NCBI RefSeq assembly: GCF_029395675.1 | Contig: NZ_CP115184.1 | Coordinates: 868,001-932,000, forward strand | From: Janibacter cremeus | GTDB taxonomy: Bacteria > Actinomycetota > Actinomycetes > Actinomycetales > Dermatophilaceae | Direction: 5' to 3' | DNA: 64,000 nt | Part shown: piece by piece, positions 43,953 to 51,880 of the stretch | Position numbering within the stretch: the first letter of the stretch is position 1 | How the letters are laid out: every line of letters begins with the position of its first letter | The notes under the pieces: model-generated | The model's input: only the letters and a program-made list of their open reading frames with translations | Database searches by the model: none | What the model was told of the DNA's origin: nothing | Translations under genes and position numbers: made by a program

Positions 43953-44273
43953 TCAGTGCCCGGTCCAGAAGGCGTGGAGGTCCAGCTCCTGCCGGGCGGT
44001 CATGGCGCTTCCCAACCTGATCTGGGGCGAGTTTCGCAGAGTCGTCCGCGACACCGGCACGACCAGACCCCGAGCCGTCTGGAGCAGGAGTGCGAACGGG
44101 AGCGCCCGGTGTCTCGGCAGGAGACCGGGCAGGCCGACCACCACCCACTGGGGGACGGCCGACTCGGCGTCCGCCAGGATGTCGACGATGTGGCCGAGGA
44201 GCTGTCCGGTGGTGCTGCGGACCTCGTGCCCGAGGTAGGAGCGGATCGCCAAGTCCGGAATGTGCACGGCCAC
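43953..44273 (-). CDS. Small PRC-barrel-like protein
   Basis: This is a 106-residue soluble protein. The N-terminal part (IRSYLGHEVRSTTGQLLGHIVDILADAESAVPQWVVVGL) matches the PRC-barrel pattern, a small beta-barrel found in photosystem, RNA-processing (RimM) and stress proteins. It is followed by ALPFALLLQTARGLVVPVSRTTLRNSPQI. The GTG start is supported by GAGGAGGGG upstream. About 67 bp upstream, on its own strand, GCAT-N15-GGGTAG fits a SigB-type promoter. It is divergent from the sigma factor gene. The function is probably stress-related by context only. Confidence 0.72.
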   Translation of the reverse strand: MAVHIPDLAIRSYLGHEVRSTTGQLLGHIVDILADAESAVPQWVVVGLPGLLPRHRALPFALLLQTARGLVVPVSRTTLRNSPQIRLGSAMTARQELDLHAFWTGH

Positions 44274-44339
44274 GTCCCCTCCTCGGTCGTGTGCTGGGGC
44301 TCGGTCGATGCCGGAGCCGCTCGTCGGTCACTCCGGGCC

Positions 44340-44364
44340 CTACCCGCCGCACGTGCCCCCATGC
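44340..44364 (-). promoter_or_regulatory. SigB-type promoter candidate of the PRC-barrel gene
   Basis: Read on the reverse strand, GCAT, 15 bases, GGGTAG. It lies in the 213-bp gap between the PRC-barrel gene and the sigma gene and points toward the PRC-barrel gene. Confidence 0.5.
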
Positions 44365-44486
44365 GTTCGTTGCGCGATCAACGTCCCCGGATCTGTTGCG
44401 TGCCGCCAACCACTGTGGTTGTCTGAAGTCAGTTGTCGGCTCGAGACCGTGGCTGGCGTGGTTCCTTGTACGAAAGAGGCCGCACC

Positions 44487-45287
44487 GTGTCCGTTACATC
44501 GCAGCAGAGCACAACCGAGAGTCGGGACCGAGAGTCCGCCGAGCTCCTGGCGCAGGCGTGCGCCGAGCCGGATCCAGCACAGGCCAGTCGATTGCGTGAG
44601 CGCGTCGTCCTGGCGAACCGGGGCCTGGCGGACACGCTGGCGCGACGCTTCGAGGGGCGCGGCATCGAGGTCGACGACCTGCACCAGGTCGCGATGCTGG
44701 GCCTCGTCCAGGCGGCACGGCGCTACCGCCCCGAGAAGGGCCACGGGTTCACGGCCTTCGCCGCGCCCACCATCACGGGAGAGCTCAAGCGCTACTTCCG
44801 CGACCACGGGTGGGCGGTGCGTCCGCCGCGGGCCCTGCAGGAGATGCACCAGCAGGTCCGGGACACCTCGACCGCCCTGAGCCAGGAGCTCCAGCGCGAT
44901 GTCACCGATGCCGAGGTCGCCGAAGAGCTCGGCATCGACGTCGACGAGGTGCGCGCCGCCAGGGCGGCCGGGGACCGGTACCGCTCGACCTCCCTGGACG
45001 CCCCGATCCGGGCCTCCGGCCCGGTGCTCTCCGAGACGCTGGCCGCGGACGACGGCGAGGAGTCCTACGACAAGGTTGTCACGCTGATCTCGTTGCGTGC
45101 GGCGATGGAGGACCTCGACGGGCGCGAGCGACAGATCCTGAGGTTGCGCTTCTCCGCCGACCTCACCCAGCAGGAGATCGGGGAGCGGATCGGTGTCAGC
45201 CAGATGCAGGTATCGCGCATCCTCAGCTCTGTCTGCCGACGGCTGCGCACGCGCATCGACGGACGCGAGCCGGTCTCGTCGAGCTGA
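44487..45287 (+). CDS. SigB/SigF-type alternative RNA polymerase sigma factor
   Basis: This is a 266-residue sigma-70 family group 3 protein. Region 2 (LRERVVLANRGLADTLARRFEGRGIEVDDLHQVAMLGLVQAARRYRPEKGHGFTAFAAPTITGELKRYFRDHGWAVRPPR) is diagnostic of the SigB/F stress/sporulation group. Region 3 (ELQRDVTDAEVAEELGID) and region 4 helix-turn-helix (LTQQEIGERIGVSQMQVSRIL) follow. The GTG at 44487 has GAAAGAGG upstream; an in-frame ATG lies at 44433. No anti-sigma (RsbW) or anti-anti-sigma gene is adjacent, unlike classical sigB operons. Nearby genes carry GNNT-N15-GGGTAG motifs, making a local regulon plausible. Confidence 0.9.
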   Translation: MSVTSQQSTTESRDRESAELLAQACAEPDPAQASRLRERVVLANRGLADTLARRFEGRGIEVDDLHQVAMLGLVQAARRYRPEKGHGFTAFAAPTITGELKRYFRDHGWAVRPPRALQEMHQQVRDTSTALSQELQRDVTDAEVAEELGIDVDEVRAARAAGDRYRSTSLDAPIRASGPVLSETLAADDGEESYDKVVTLISLRAAMEDLDGRERQILRLRFSADLTQQEIGERIGVSQMQVSRILSSVCRRLRTRIDGREPVSSS

Positions 45288-45310
45288 GGTCCCCCAGCGC
45301 ATGGACGCCG

Positions 45311-45332
45311 GCCCCCCGGGTAGCCGGGGGGC
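45311..45332 (+). other. GC hairpin directly before the P450 start codon
   Basis: GCCCCCCGG GTAG CCGGGGGGC is a 9-bp perfect stem with a 4-base loop whose last base touches the ATG at 45333. It can be the sigma gene's terminator, and it would also hide the only ribosome-binding-like G-run (GGGGGG) of the P450 gene. It additionally contains GGGTAG 15 bases after GCAT (45300-45321). Confidence 0.6.
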
Positions 45333-46586
45333 ATGACACCTGAGGTCTCCCTGTCCCTGCTGCGTCACGGCTACCGGTTCCAGCCCCGGATGGCCGAGAT
45401 GTCCGGTCCTCGCCCCACCCTGCCCGTCCGGGTCCTGGGCCGTCCGGCGCTCCTCGTGGCCGGGGAGGAGGCGGTGCGTCTCTTCTACGACCGGGACACG
45501 ATGGCCCGGGCAGGGGCCGTTCCCGCGCCGCTGTCGGAGGAGCTCTTCGGCGCCGGTGCCGTCCACGGCACGGACGGCGCGAGACACGCCCATCGCAAGG
45601 AGCTGCACCTGTCGGCGCTGGGGCCCGATCGGGTCGAGGAGCTGATGGGCGTGCTCGAGCGTTCCTGGGTCGCCGTGACCAGCGGGGTCGCGGCACCCCG
45701 TCCCGGCCGGGAGCTCTTCGACACGCTGACGGAGGTTCTCGGTGGAGCGGCGCTGGAGTGGGTCGGCGTCGGCACCCGGGACGTGCGCCGCCGCTCCCGC
45801 GACCTGATGCGCATCGTCGACGGGTTCGGCAGCGTCGGGCCGCGGCACCTGCGCGGCCGAATGGCTCGTCGACGGTGCCAGGCGTGGGCCCGCGAGGCGG
45901 TGCGCCGGGCTCGTACGGATCCGGGACGGACCCCGGTGCACGAGGTCGCCCGGGCCACGGACGAAGGGGGCGACCTGCTGCCCGTGGACGTGGCGGCCGT
46001 CGAGCTGCTCAACCTCGTGCGGCCCCTCGTCGCGGTGGCCTGGTTCGCCGCGCTCGTCCCGATGGCACTGCAGGAGCGGCCCGACTGGCGCGAGCGGGTG
46101 GGGGAGTGCGGTGACGACGAGTCCCGACGGGCCTTCGTCCACGAGCTGCGGCGGCACTACCCCTTCGTGCCGGTGCTCGCGGCCCGCGCCACCCGGGACA
46201 TCGAGTGGGGCGGCCACCACCTGGCCCGCGGTGGCCGCGTGCTGCTCCACGTGGTCGCCACCAACCATGACCCGCGGACCTGGGAGGAGCCGTGGGCGTT
46301 CCGGCCCGAGCGGTTCGAGGGGGTCGAGCCGGGTCCGTACGAGTATGTCCCCCAGGGCGGCGGTGACGTCCAGCGGGGCCACCGGTGCCCGGGGGAGCCC
46401 GCGACCGTCGAGGTGCTGCGGTTCCTCGTCGAGCGGGTCGCCGAGCTCTCGGATGGGCAGGACGACCTCGTGCTGGACACCACGCGCATGCCCACCGCGC
46501 CGACGCCACGCCCACCGCGGGCGGGGCCCGACGCGGGTGCCGGGGTCCGGCACCGCCGGGGCGGGTGGCTCACCAGGTCCAGGTGA
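45333..46586 (+). CDS. CYP152-type cytochrome P450 peroxygenase
   Basis: This is a 417-residue P450 of the CYP152 fatty-acid peroxygenase type, which uses hydrogen peroxide to hydroxylate or decarboxylate fatty acids without a reductase. Evidence is the carboxylate-binding Arg-Pro (Arg230-Pro231 in ELLNLVRPLVAVAWF), HELRRHYPFVPVLAARA, and the heme loop PQGGGDVQRGHRCPGE with proximal Cys352. His78 (GAGAVHGTDG) occupies the position that is His85 in the decarboxylase OleT and Gln85 in hydroxylase BSbeta, as I recall. The C-terminus has a Pro/Arg-rich tail of about 30 residues. It lies 45 bp after the sigma gene, and its end overlaps the convergent regulator by 17 bp. Confidence 0.87.
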   Translation: MTPEVSLSLLRHGYRFQPRMAEMSGPRPTLPVRVLGRPALLVAGEEAVRLFYDRDTMARAGAVPAPLSEELFGAGAVHGTDGARHAHRKELHLSALGPDRVEELMGVLERSWVAVTSGVAAPRPGRELFDTLTEVLGGAALEWVGVGTRDVRRRSRDLMRIVDGFGSVGPRHLRGRMARRRCQAWAREAVRRARTDPGRTPVHEVARATDEGGDLLPVDVAAVELLNLVRPLVAVAWFAALVPMALQERPDWRERVGECGDDESRRAFVHELRRHYPFVPVLAARATRDIEWGGHHLARGGRVLLHVVATNHDPRTWEEPWAFRPERFEGVEPGPYEYVPQGGGDVQRGHRCPGEPATVEVLRFLVERVAELSDGQDDLVLDTTRMPTAPTPRPPRAGPDAGAGVRHRRGGWLTRSR

Positions 46587-47427
46587 ATCCGTAGGCGCCG
46601 GGGTCGGCGTCCTCGAGGACGAGTGCCGCCTGCAGGGTGTCGTCGAGCGGCACCTCGTCGAGGAACTCGAAGTCCTTCCCCGGTGCCTTCTGCACGCGGC
46701 GCAGCGTCGTCGGAGCGACGGCGAACTCGACCGAGACGACGATGCTCCTCGTCGTGTGCGGCGCGCCCCAGATGAACCCGTCCGAGTAGCCGAGGGTGCC
46801 GTCCTCGTCGGGGTGGGAGAGGACCTCGTACTCGTAGGCGTGGAACTGGCCCTTGGCGAGGCGGCGCGGCAGGTCCACCCCGAAGACGGTGACGTTGCTG
46901 TCCTCGAAGTCCCACCGTCGGGAGAGCCGACAGCCCCGCAGCGGCACGAACTCCAGACGGGCAGCCGTGGTGTGCTCATCGCCGTTCTGGACGTTGAAGA
47001 CCCGCTCCAGCCCGTCCTCGACCGCCTCCAGCGCGATCTGGCAGCGGGTCGTGGACATCCGGCGGTCGGCGCCGATGGTGGTGTGCCAGTTCTGGTTGAT
47101 CACCCGGTAGGCCCCCAGGCCCGAGCGGGTCATCGCGTCGATCTGCTCCATCTCCGACAGGGTCGGGTCGACGAGGAGGCCGTCGTACCCGGGGTGTGGC
47201 GGTGTGGCCCACGCGTGCATGAACTCCGCCTGCTCCTGCGGGGCGAGCTCCATCGCCAGGGCCAGCTGCTGCAGGGTGGCCAGCTGGGGGCGCTGGATCT
47301 CCCCGCGCTCCAGACCACGGATCGTGCGCACGCTCACCCCGGAGCTGCGACCGAGGTCGCTCTGCGTGGAGCCGTGCGACTGCCGCAGACTCTTCAGAAG
47401 CGCGCCGGCGCGGGCGGGATGACTCAT
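46570..47427 (-). CDS. XRE-family regulator with MmyB-like ligand domain
   Basis: This is a 285-residue DNA-binding protein: N-terminal helix-turn-helix (ALLKSLRQSHGSTQSDLGRSSGVSVRTIRGLERG, residues 8-41) and a C-terminal MmyB-like PAS-type sensor domain (INQNWHTTIGADRRM, FVPLRGCRLSRRWDFEDSNVTVF). MmyB domains have been linked to fatty-acid ligands, so regulation of the convergent P450 gene is possible but is inference. The ATG at 47427 is favoured by GGTGGAG upstream and family alignments; the longer frame to 47529 is low-complexity. It overlaps the P450 3' end by 17 bp. Confidence 0.82.
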   Translation of the reverse strand: MSHPARAGALLKSLRQSHGSTQSDLGRSSGVSVRTIRGLERGEIQRPQLATLQQLALAMELAPQEQAEFMHAWATPPHPGYDGLLVDPTLSEMEQIDAMTRSGLGAYRVINQNWHTTIGADRRMSTTRCQIALEAVEDGLERVFNVQNGDEHTTAARLEFVPLRGCRLSRRWDFEDSNVTVFGVDLPRRLAKGQFHAYEYEVLSHPDEDGTLGYSDGFIWGAPHTTRSIVVSVEFAVAPTTLRRVQKAPGKDFEFLDEVPLDDTLQAALVLEDADPGAYGFTWTW

Positions 47428-47631
47428 GGCTCCACCCTGCCGGAAACGGTCGGATCCGTCGCCCCGGCGACCCGTCGGGCCGCCCCTACCCCCTGGAGGA
47501 GCGGCCCGCGGTCCTCCCCCCGGAGCCAACCGTTATCGACGCTAGAGGGTCCACCCAGCCGATGACCAGACTTCATGAGCAAATTGCCGCTGGGTTGCCG
47601 CTCCCGGCGCGGCTCCTCCCCGGAGGGCCTC

Positions 47632-47637
47632 TATCCT
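47632..47637 (+). promoter_or_regulatory. -10 box of leaderless pabB
   Basis: TATCCT is 6 bases before the GTG at 47644 with no ribosome-binding site between them. It supports this start over the open frame beginning at 47575. Confidence 0.55.
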
Positions 47638-47643
47638 TCCGGC

Positions 47644-48666
47644 GTGGAGTTCGCGCGATTCGGGTCGACGACGTGGTCCGACCCGGTGGAGGTCAGCCAC
47701 GACGCGGCCGACCTCGAGCGCGGCTCGTGGGTCGTCGTGGTCACCTTCGAGGGGGAGCTGACCGCCGTCCGCTTCGCCCACCGCGACGAAGGGGGCGAGG
47801 CGCCCGGCCGTGCCGCTCGGTGGCCGGGCGTGGCCGGTTGGCGGGCGAGTCTGGACCGGGCCGGGTACGTCGCCGGCGTCGAGGAGGTCCGTCGGCGGAT
47901 CGCCGCAGGGGCCGTCTACCAGGCGAACCTCACGACGATGCTCGAGACGCCGCTGCCGGCGGAGGCGCACCTGCCCGACCTCGCCGCGCGGCTCGCGGGA
48001 GGCAACCCCGCCCCCTTCGCCGGGACCGTCCACGTGCCCTCGGCGGGGCTGGACCTCGTCACCGCCTCCCCGGAGCGCTATGTGGCCCGCAGCGGCGACA
48101 GGCTGCTGTCCAGCCCGATCAAGGGCACCGCCCCGACGCCGGAGCAGATGCTGACCAAGGACGTCGCGGAGAACGTGATGATCGTCGACCTCGTGCGGCA
48201 CGACCTGCAGCGGGTCTGCGCAGCGGGCAGCGTGGTCGTCGAGCGGCTGTGCGCACCGGAGGCGCACCCGGGGCTGGTCCATCTGGTGAGCGACGTCGCC
48301 GGACGTCTGCGCCCGGGCGTCACGTGGGCGGACGTCCTCGCGGCGACCTTCCCGCCCGGGTCGGTCAGCGGCGCGCCGAAGTCGAGCGCCCTGCAGGCGA
48401 TCGCCGACCTCGAGACGGTCCCGCGGGGTCCGTACTGCGGCGCCATCGGGTGGATCGACCGGGACGACGACGGATGCGCGACCGGGGAACTCGCTGTGGG
48501 GATCCGGACGTTCTTCGCGACGACGGCCCCGGACGGGGGACGACTGCTGCGCTTCGGGACCGGAGCGGGCATCACGTGGTCCTCGGACCCGGAAGGGGAG
48601 TGGGCCGAGTGCGAGCTCAAGACCCGGGTCCTGATGGATCTGGCATCTGGAAGAGTAGAGCCATGA
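47644..48666 (+). CDS. pabB: Aminodeoxychorismate synthase component I / chorismate-binding protein
   Basis: This is a 340-residue chorismate-utilising enzyme, most likely PabB, aminating chorismate for p-aminobenzoate and folate. Motifs are SSPIKGTAPTPEQ (Lys of PIKGT, diagnostic of PabB/TrpE type), LTKDVAENVMIVDLVRHDLQRV, FPPGSVSGAPK and GAIGWID. It lacks the N-terminal third of full-length TrpE/PabB (about 450 residues), a short form common in actinobacteria. The GTG start follows TATCCT at 6 bases. Its stop overlaps the start of pabC (ATGA), supporting folate rather than tryptophan synthesis. Confidence 0.9.
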   Translation: MEFARFGSTTWSDPVEVSHDAADLERGSWVVVVTFEGELTAVRFAHRDEGGEAPGRAARWPGVAGWRASLDRAGYVAGVEEVRRRIAAGAVYQANLTTMLETPLPAEAHLPDLAARLAGGNPAPFAGTVHVPSAGLDLVTASPERYVARSGDRLLSSPIKGTAPTPEQMLTKDVAENVMIVDLVRHDLQRVCAAGSVVVERLCAPEAHPGLVHLVSDVAGRLRPGVTWADVLAATFPPGSVSGAPKSSALQAIADLETVPRGPYCGAIGWIDRDDDGCATGELAVGIRTFFATTAPDGGRLLRFGTGAGITWSSDPEGEWAECELKTRVLMDLASGRVEP

Positions 48667-49508
48667 GCGACGTACGCGTGTGGGTCAACGGATCGATCGT
48701 GGGGCCGGACGAGCCGTCCCTGGCTGCGCTCGACCACGGCGTGACCGTGGGTGACGGGGCCTTCGAGACGTGCAAGATCGTCGACGGCGAGGTCTTCGCC
48801 GCCGATCGTCACCTCGCGCGCATGGATCGCACGCTCGCCGGCTTGGGCCTGCCCGCCGCCGACCGGGGTCTTGTCCAGCAGGGCATCGATGCCGTGCTGG
48901 GGGCGGGGGAGCGGATCGGCTTCGGCCGTCTGCGCTACACGATCACGGCCGGGCCGGGCCCGCTCGGCTCGGACCGGGGGGACCAGGGGATGAGCTACAT
49001 CGTCACGGCCGCGGAGGTCGGCCCCCTCGCGCCGACGACAGCGGTCGCGACGGTGCCGTGGACCCGCAACGAGCGTGCCCCCACCGCGGCTCTGAAGACG
49101 ACGTCATACGCGGACAACGTCATCGCCCTCGCGCATGCCAAGGACCGGGGCGGGACGGAGGCGATCTTCGCCAACACGCGTGGGGAACTGTGCGAGGGCA
49201 CCGGCAGCAACATCTTCGTCGTCGTCGACGGGGTGCTGCGCACCCCGCCGCTGGACAGCGGGTGCCTCGCCGGCATCACCCGCGAGTTGACCATCGAGTG
49301 GGCTCGGGAGATCGGCGTCGAGGTGCGTGAGGAGGCCCTGCCCCTGATGGTGCTGGAGACCGCCGAGGAGGTCTTTCTGACCAGCAGCACGCGGGACGTC
49401 CAGCCCGTCCACGCCGTCGACGGGCGCGAGCTGCCCGCTCCCGGACCCGTGACCGAGCGCGTGCGGGAGGCCTTCGCCAAGGCCTCCCGTGCATCGATCA
49501 ACCCGTGA
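48663..49508 (+). CDS. pabC: Aminodeoxychorismate lyase
   Basis: This is a 281-residue PLP-dependent fold-type IV enzyme releasing pyruvate from aminodeoxychorismate to give p-aminobenzoate. The Schiff-base Lys is Lys145 in TAALKTTSYADN, with EGTGSNIF and SGCLAGITR downstream. A D-amino-acid or branched-chain aminotransferase is the alternative, but overlap with pabB supports PabC. The following membrane-protein gene starts 17 bp after its stop. Confidence 0.9.
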   Translation: MSDVRVWVNGSIVGPDEPSLAALDHGVTVGDGAFETCKIVDGEVFAADRHLARMDRTLAGLGLPAADRGLVQQGIDAVLGAGERIGFGRLRYTITAGPGPLGSDRGDQGMSYIVTAAEVGPLAPTTAVATVPWTRNERAPTAALKTTSYADNVIALAHAKDRGGTEAIFANTRGELCEGTGSNIFVVVDGVLRTPPLDSGCLAGITRELTIEWAREIGVEVREEALPLMVLETAEEVFLTSSTRDVQPVHAVDGRELPAPGPVTERVREAFAKASRASINP

Positions 49509-49525
49509 GCCCGACGGAGGGCACC

Positions 49526-50095
49526 ATGACCACCGAGTCGTCGACACCCGAGAAGGAGTCCCCGGGGCGCACGGCCGACGGCCGGCGCAAGACCTACCGG
49601 GTCGTGCGCGACGAGCAGCACGCCATCGTGCGTCAGGAGCTGCTGGACCGCTTCGGCACGGACGGGCGGATCGACGCGCACGAGGACCCGGTCCGGTGGC
49701 GGCGCGCCATCCGCACCAACCCGATGACCGGGACGATCTACCGCGTCGTCGTCGCCGTGGTCGGTCTGGCGCTGGTCGTCGCGGGGCTGCCCCTGGTGCC
49801 CCTCGTCGGCCCGGGCTGGGCGATCATCTTCATCGGCCTGTTCCTGTGGAGCACCGAGTTCATGTGGGCCCGCCGCGTCACGCAGTACGTCAAGGCGGAG
49901 GTCAAGGCCTTCGAGCAGTACACGCGGGCCCTGCCCTGGCGGGCGAAGATCCCGCTGCTGATCGCCTCCGCCGTCTTCGGATGGCTGTGCTTCTGGCTGG
50001 CCCTGACCATCACGGGCATCCCGGGGTGGCTGCCGGACCACCTCGAGGACCTGCTCCTCCAGGTCCCCGGCATCGAGCTGATCCCGCCGCGGTGA
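49526..50095 (+). CDS. PGPGW/TIGR02611-type membrane protein
   Basis: This is a 189-residue protein with a charged N-terminus of about 75 residues and three hydrophobic segments: VVVAVVGLALVVAGLPLVPLVG, WAIIFIGLFLWSTEF and IPLLIASAVFGWLCFWLALTI. The VGPGWAIIFIGL stretch matches the PGPGW motif of a family of putative transmembrane proteins (TIGR02611). Function is unknown. The ATG at 49526 has GGAGG 5 bases upstream; a GTG at 49505 overlapping pabC is possible. It is probably co-transcribed with pabBC. Confidence 0.8.
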   Translation: MTTESSTPEKESPGRTADGRRKTYRVVRDEQHAIVRQELLDRFGTDGRIDAHEDPVRWRRAIRTNPMTGTIYRVVVAVVGLALVVAGLPLVPLVGPGWAIIFIGLFLWSTEFMWARRVTQYVKAEVKAFEQYTRALPWRAKIPLLIASAVFGWLCFWLALTITGIPGWLPDHLEDLLLQVPGIELIPPR

Positions 50096-50097
50096 GA

Positions 50098-50126
50098 CAC
50101 GAACGGGGCCGATTGGCACGTTCGTG
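50098..50126 (+). terminator. Possible terminator after the membrane-protein gene
   Basis: CACGAACG pairs with CGTTCGTG around a 13-base loop, immediately after the stop at 50095. The stem is short, and it overlaps the upstream part of the tRNA-Val promoter. Confidence 0.4.
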
Positions 50127-50143
50127 AGTCCGCCGGGTACTCT
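50114..50143 (+). promoter_or_regulatory. Promoter of tRNA-Val(CAC)
   Basis: TTGGCA (50114-50119), 18 bp, TACTCT (50138-50143), about 43 bp before the tRNA. Its arrangement matches the tRNA-Gly cluster promoter. Confidence 0.6.
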
Positions 50144-50185
50144 GCTCGGGTTGCCCGGCCGGGACGCTGGTCCGGGACACACCAC

Positions 50186-50259
50186 GGACGTATAGCTCAG
50201 TTGGTTAGAGCGTTCGCTTCACACGCGAAAGGTCAGGGGTTCGAGTCCCTTTACGTCCA
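50186..50259 (+). tRNA. tRNA-Val(CAC)
   Basis: The 74-nt tRNA has acceptor GGACGTA with TACGTCC, anticodon CAC at 50220-50222 between TTCGC and GCGAA, and T-loop TTCGAGT. CCA is encoded at 50260-50262. It is the second valine tRNA in the window and reads GTG. Confidence 0.95.
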
Positions 50260-50264
50260 CCACC

Positions 50265-50298
50265 AGACCGGCCCCGCACATCCGTGCGGGGCCGGTCT
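50265..50298. terminator. Terminator shared by tRNA-Val and the aldehyde dehydrogenase gene
   Basis: AGACCGGCCCCGCAC pairs perfectly (15 bp) with GTGCGGGGCCGGTCT around ATCC and is followed by CGTTTGG. It lies between the tRNA and the convergent aldehyde dehydrogenase stop. Confidence 0.85.
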
Positions 50299-50312
50299 CG
50301 TTTGGGGCGGGC

Positions 50313-51689
50313 TCACTTCGCGGCGACCCGTACCAGCTTCCGGTTGACGAACTCGTGCATCCCGTCGCGGGCCAGCTCGCGGCCGTAGCCGGAGCGCTTG
50401 ACGCCGCCGAAGGGCAGTCCCGGCAGCGTCGTCCCGTGCTCGTTGACGTAGGCCATGCCGACGTCGAGCCGTGTGGCGACCTCCGCGGCCTTCTCCGGGT
50501 CGTCGCTCCACACCGAGCCGGACAGGCCGAAGGTGGATGCGTTGGCCTGCTCCACCGCGGCGTCGACGTCGGTCATCCGGTAGACCATCGCCACCGGGCC
50601 GAAGAGCTCCTCGTCCCAAGCCCGCATGTCGGGCGTGATGCCGGTGAGCACGGTCGGCGCGTAGAACGCGCCGGGACCGTCCTGGGGCCGGCCGCCGGTG
50701 TGGACCGTCGCCCCCTTCGACACCGCGTCCTGCACCTGCTCGTGGAGGTCGTCGCGGGCCTGCATCGAGGACATCGGCCCCATCTGCGTCGCCTCGTCCA
50801 GAGGGTCGCCGACGACCGTCTTCTCGACGTTGCGCGTCAGCGCGGCGAGGAAGTCGTCGTGGATCTCGTCGGCGACGAAGATGCGCTTGGGCGAGTTGCA
50901 CGCCTGACCGGCGTTGGACAGCCGCGCCTTCGCCGCGGTCCGGGCCATCGCCTCGACGTCGGCCGCATCGAGCACGATCATCGCGTCCGACCCGCCGAGC
51001 TCGAGCACCGACTTGGTCAGGTTCTTGCCCGCGGCCTCGGCCACCGAGGCGCCGGCGGCCTCGCTGCCGGTGAGCGAGACGCCCTGCACCCGGGGGTCGG
51101 CGATGACATCGGGGATGATGCTGCTGGGGGCGAGGAGGTTGACGAAGCCGCCGTCGGGGAGCCCCGCCTGCAGCAGGATCTCCTCCATGAGCGCGTTAGA
51201 GGCGGCACAGATCCCCGCGTGCTTGAGCAGGATCGTGTTGCCGATCATGAGATTCGGCGCGACGAAGCGTGCGACCTGGTAGTAGGGGTAGTTCCACGGC
51301 ATGACGCCGAGCAACGCACCGACCGGCTCCTTGCGGACCGCGCTGCTCATCGCTCCCTGCGGGTCGAGCTGCTCGTCCTCCAGCAGGGCCGGCCCGTGGT
51401 CGGCGTACCACCGGTAGATCGACCCGGCGAGCTTCACCTCGCCCTTCGCCTCCTTCAGTGGCTTGCCCATCTCGACGGCGATGGTGCGGGCCAGCTCGTC
51501 GGCCCGCTCCTCGTACAGGTCCGCCGTGCGGCGCAGCACCTCGGCCCGCTCCTGCGCCGGGACGGTGCCCCACTGCTCGTACGCCGCGTGGACACGGTCG
51601 ACAGCGGCGATCGCGCCGTCACGGTCGAGGGCGTCGAAGGTGCGCTCCACCTCTCCGGTCGTCGGGTTCTCGGTGCGGTAGCTCGACAT
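50313..51689 (-). CDS. gabD: Succinate-semialdehyde dehydrogenase (NAD(P)+)
   Basis: This is a 458-residue aldehyde dehydrogenase, closest to succinate-semialdehyde dehydrogenases, oxidising succinic semialdehyde to succinate. Motifs are GVMPWNYPYYQVARFVAPNL, catalytic Glu in LELGGSDAMIV and catalytic Cys in NAGQACNSPKRIF. The ATG at 51689 is supported by GAGAGGAC. Substrate specificity is inferred from general similarity; no gabT is adjacent. It is divergent from the methyltransferase gene across 191 bp. Confidence 0.86.
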   Translation of the reverse strand: MSSYRTENPTTGEVERTFDALDRDGAIAAVDRVHAAYEQWGTVPAQERAEVLRRTADLYEERADELARTIAVEMGKPLKEAKGEVKLAGSIYRWYADHGPALLEDEQLDPQGAMSSAVRKEPVGALLGVMPWNYPYYQVARFVAPNLMIGNTILLKHAGICAASNALMEEILLQAGLPDGGFVNLLAPSSIIPDVIADPRVQGVSLTGSEAAGASVAEAAGKNLTKSVLELGGSDAMIVLDAADVEAMARTAAKARLSNAGQACNSPKRIFVADEIHDDFLAALTRNVEKTVVGDPLDEATQMGPMSSMQARDDLHEQVQDAVSKGATVHTGGRPQDGPGAFYAPTVLTGITPDMRAWDEELFGPVAMVYRMTDVDAAVEQANASTFGLSGSVWSDDPEKAAEVATRLDVGMAYVNEHGTTLPGLPFGGVKRSGYGRELARDGMHEFVNRKLVRVAAK

Positions 51690-51880
51690 GTCGTCCTCTC
51701 GTCGTGTGTTGGGGCGTCCCATCGGGCCTACCCGACGAGCCCCATGACATGCACGGCACCTCCGGCTGCGGACGTCGTGCGCGAAGGACGGTGTGGCATC
51801 CTCTGACCGGCGACGCCCGTCCAGCCACGTGCGTACTGCCTGCCAGTTCGCCGAGACACGTCCGAGCACCAGGGAGTCAG

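Noticed and set aside
44340..46979. 879-codon reverse-strand frame
   Set aside because: It lies opposite the sigma factor and P450 genes and has no domain similarity; the forward genes carry clear motifs.
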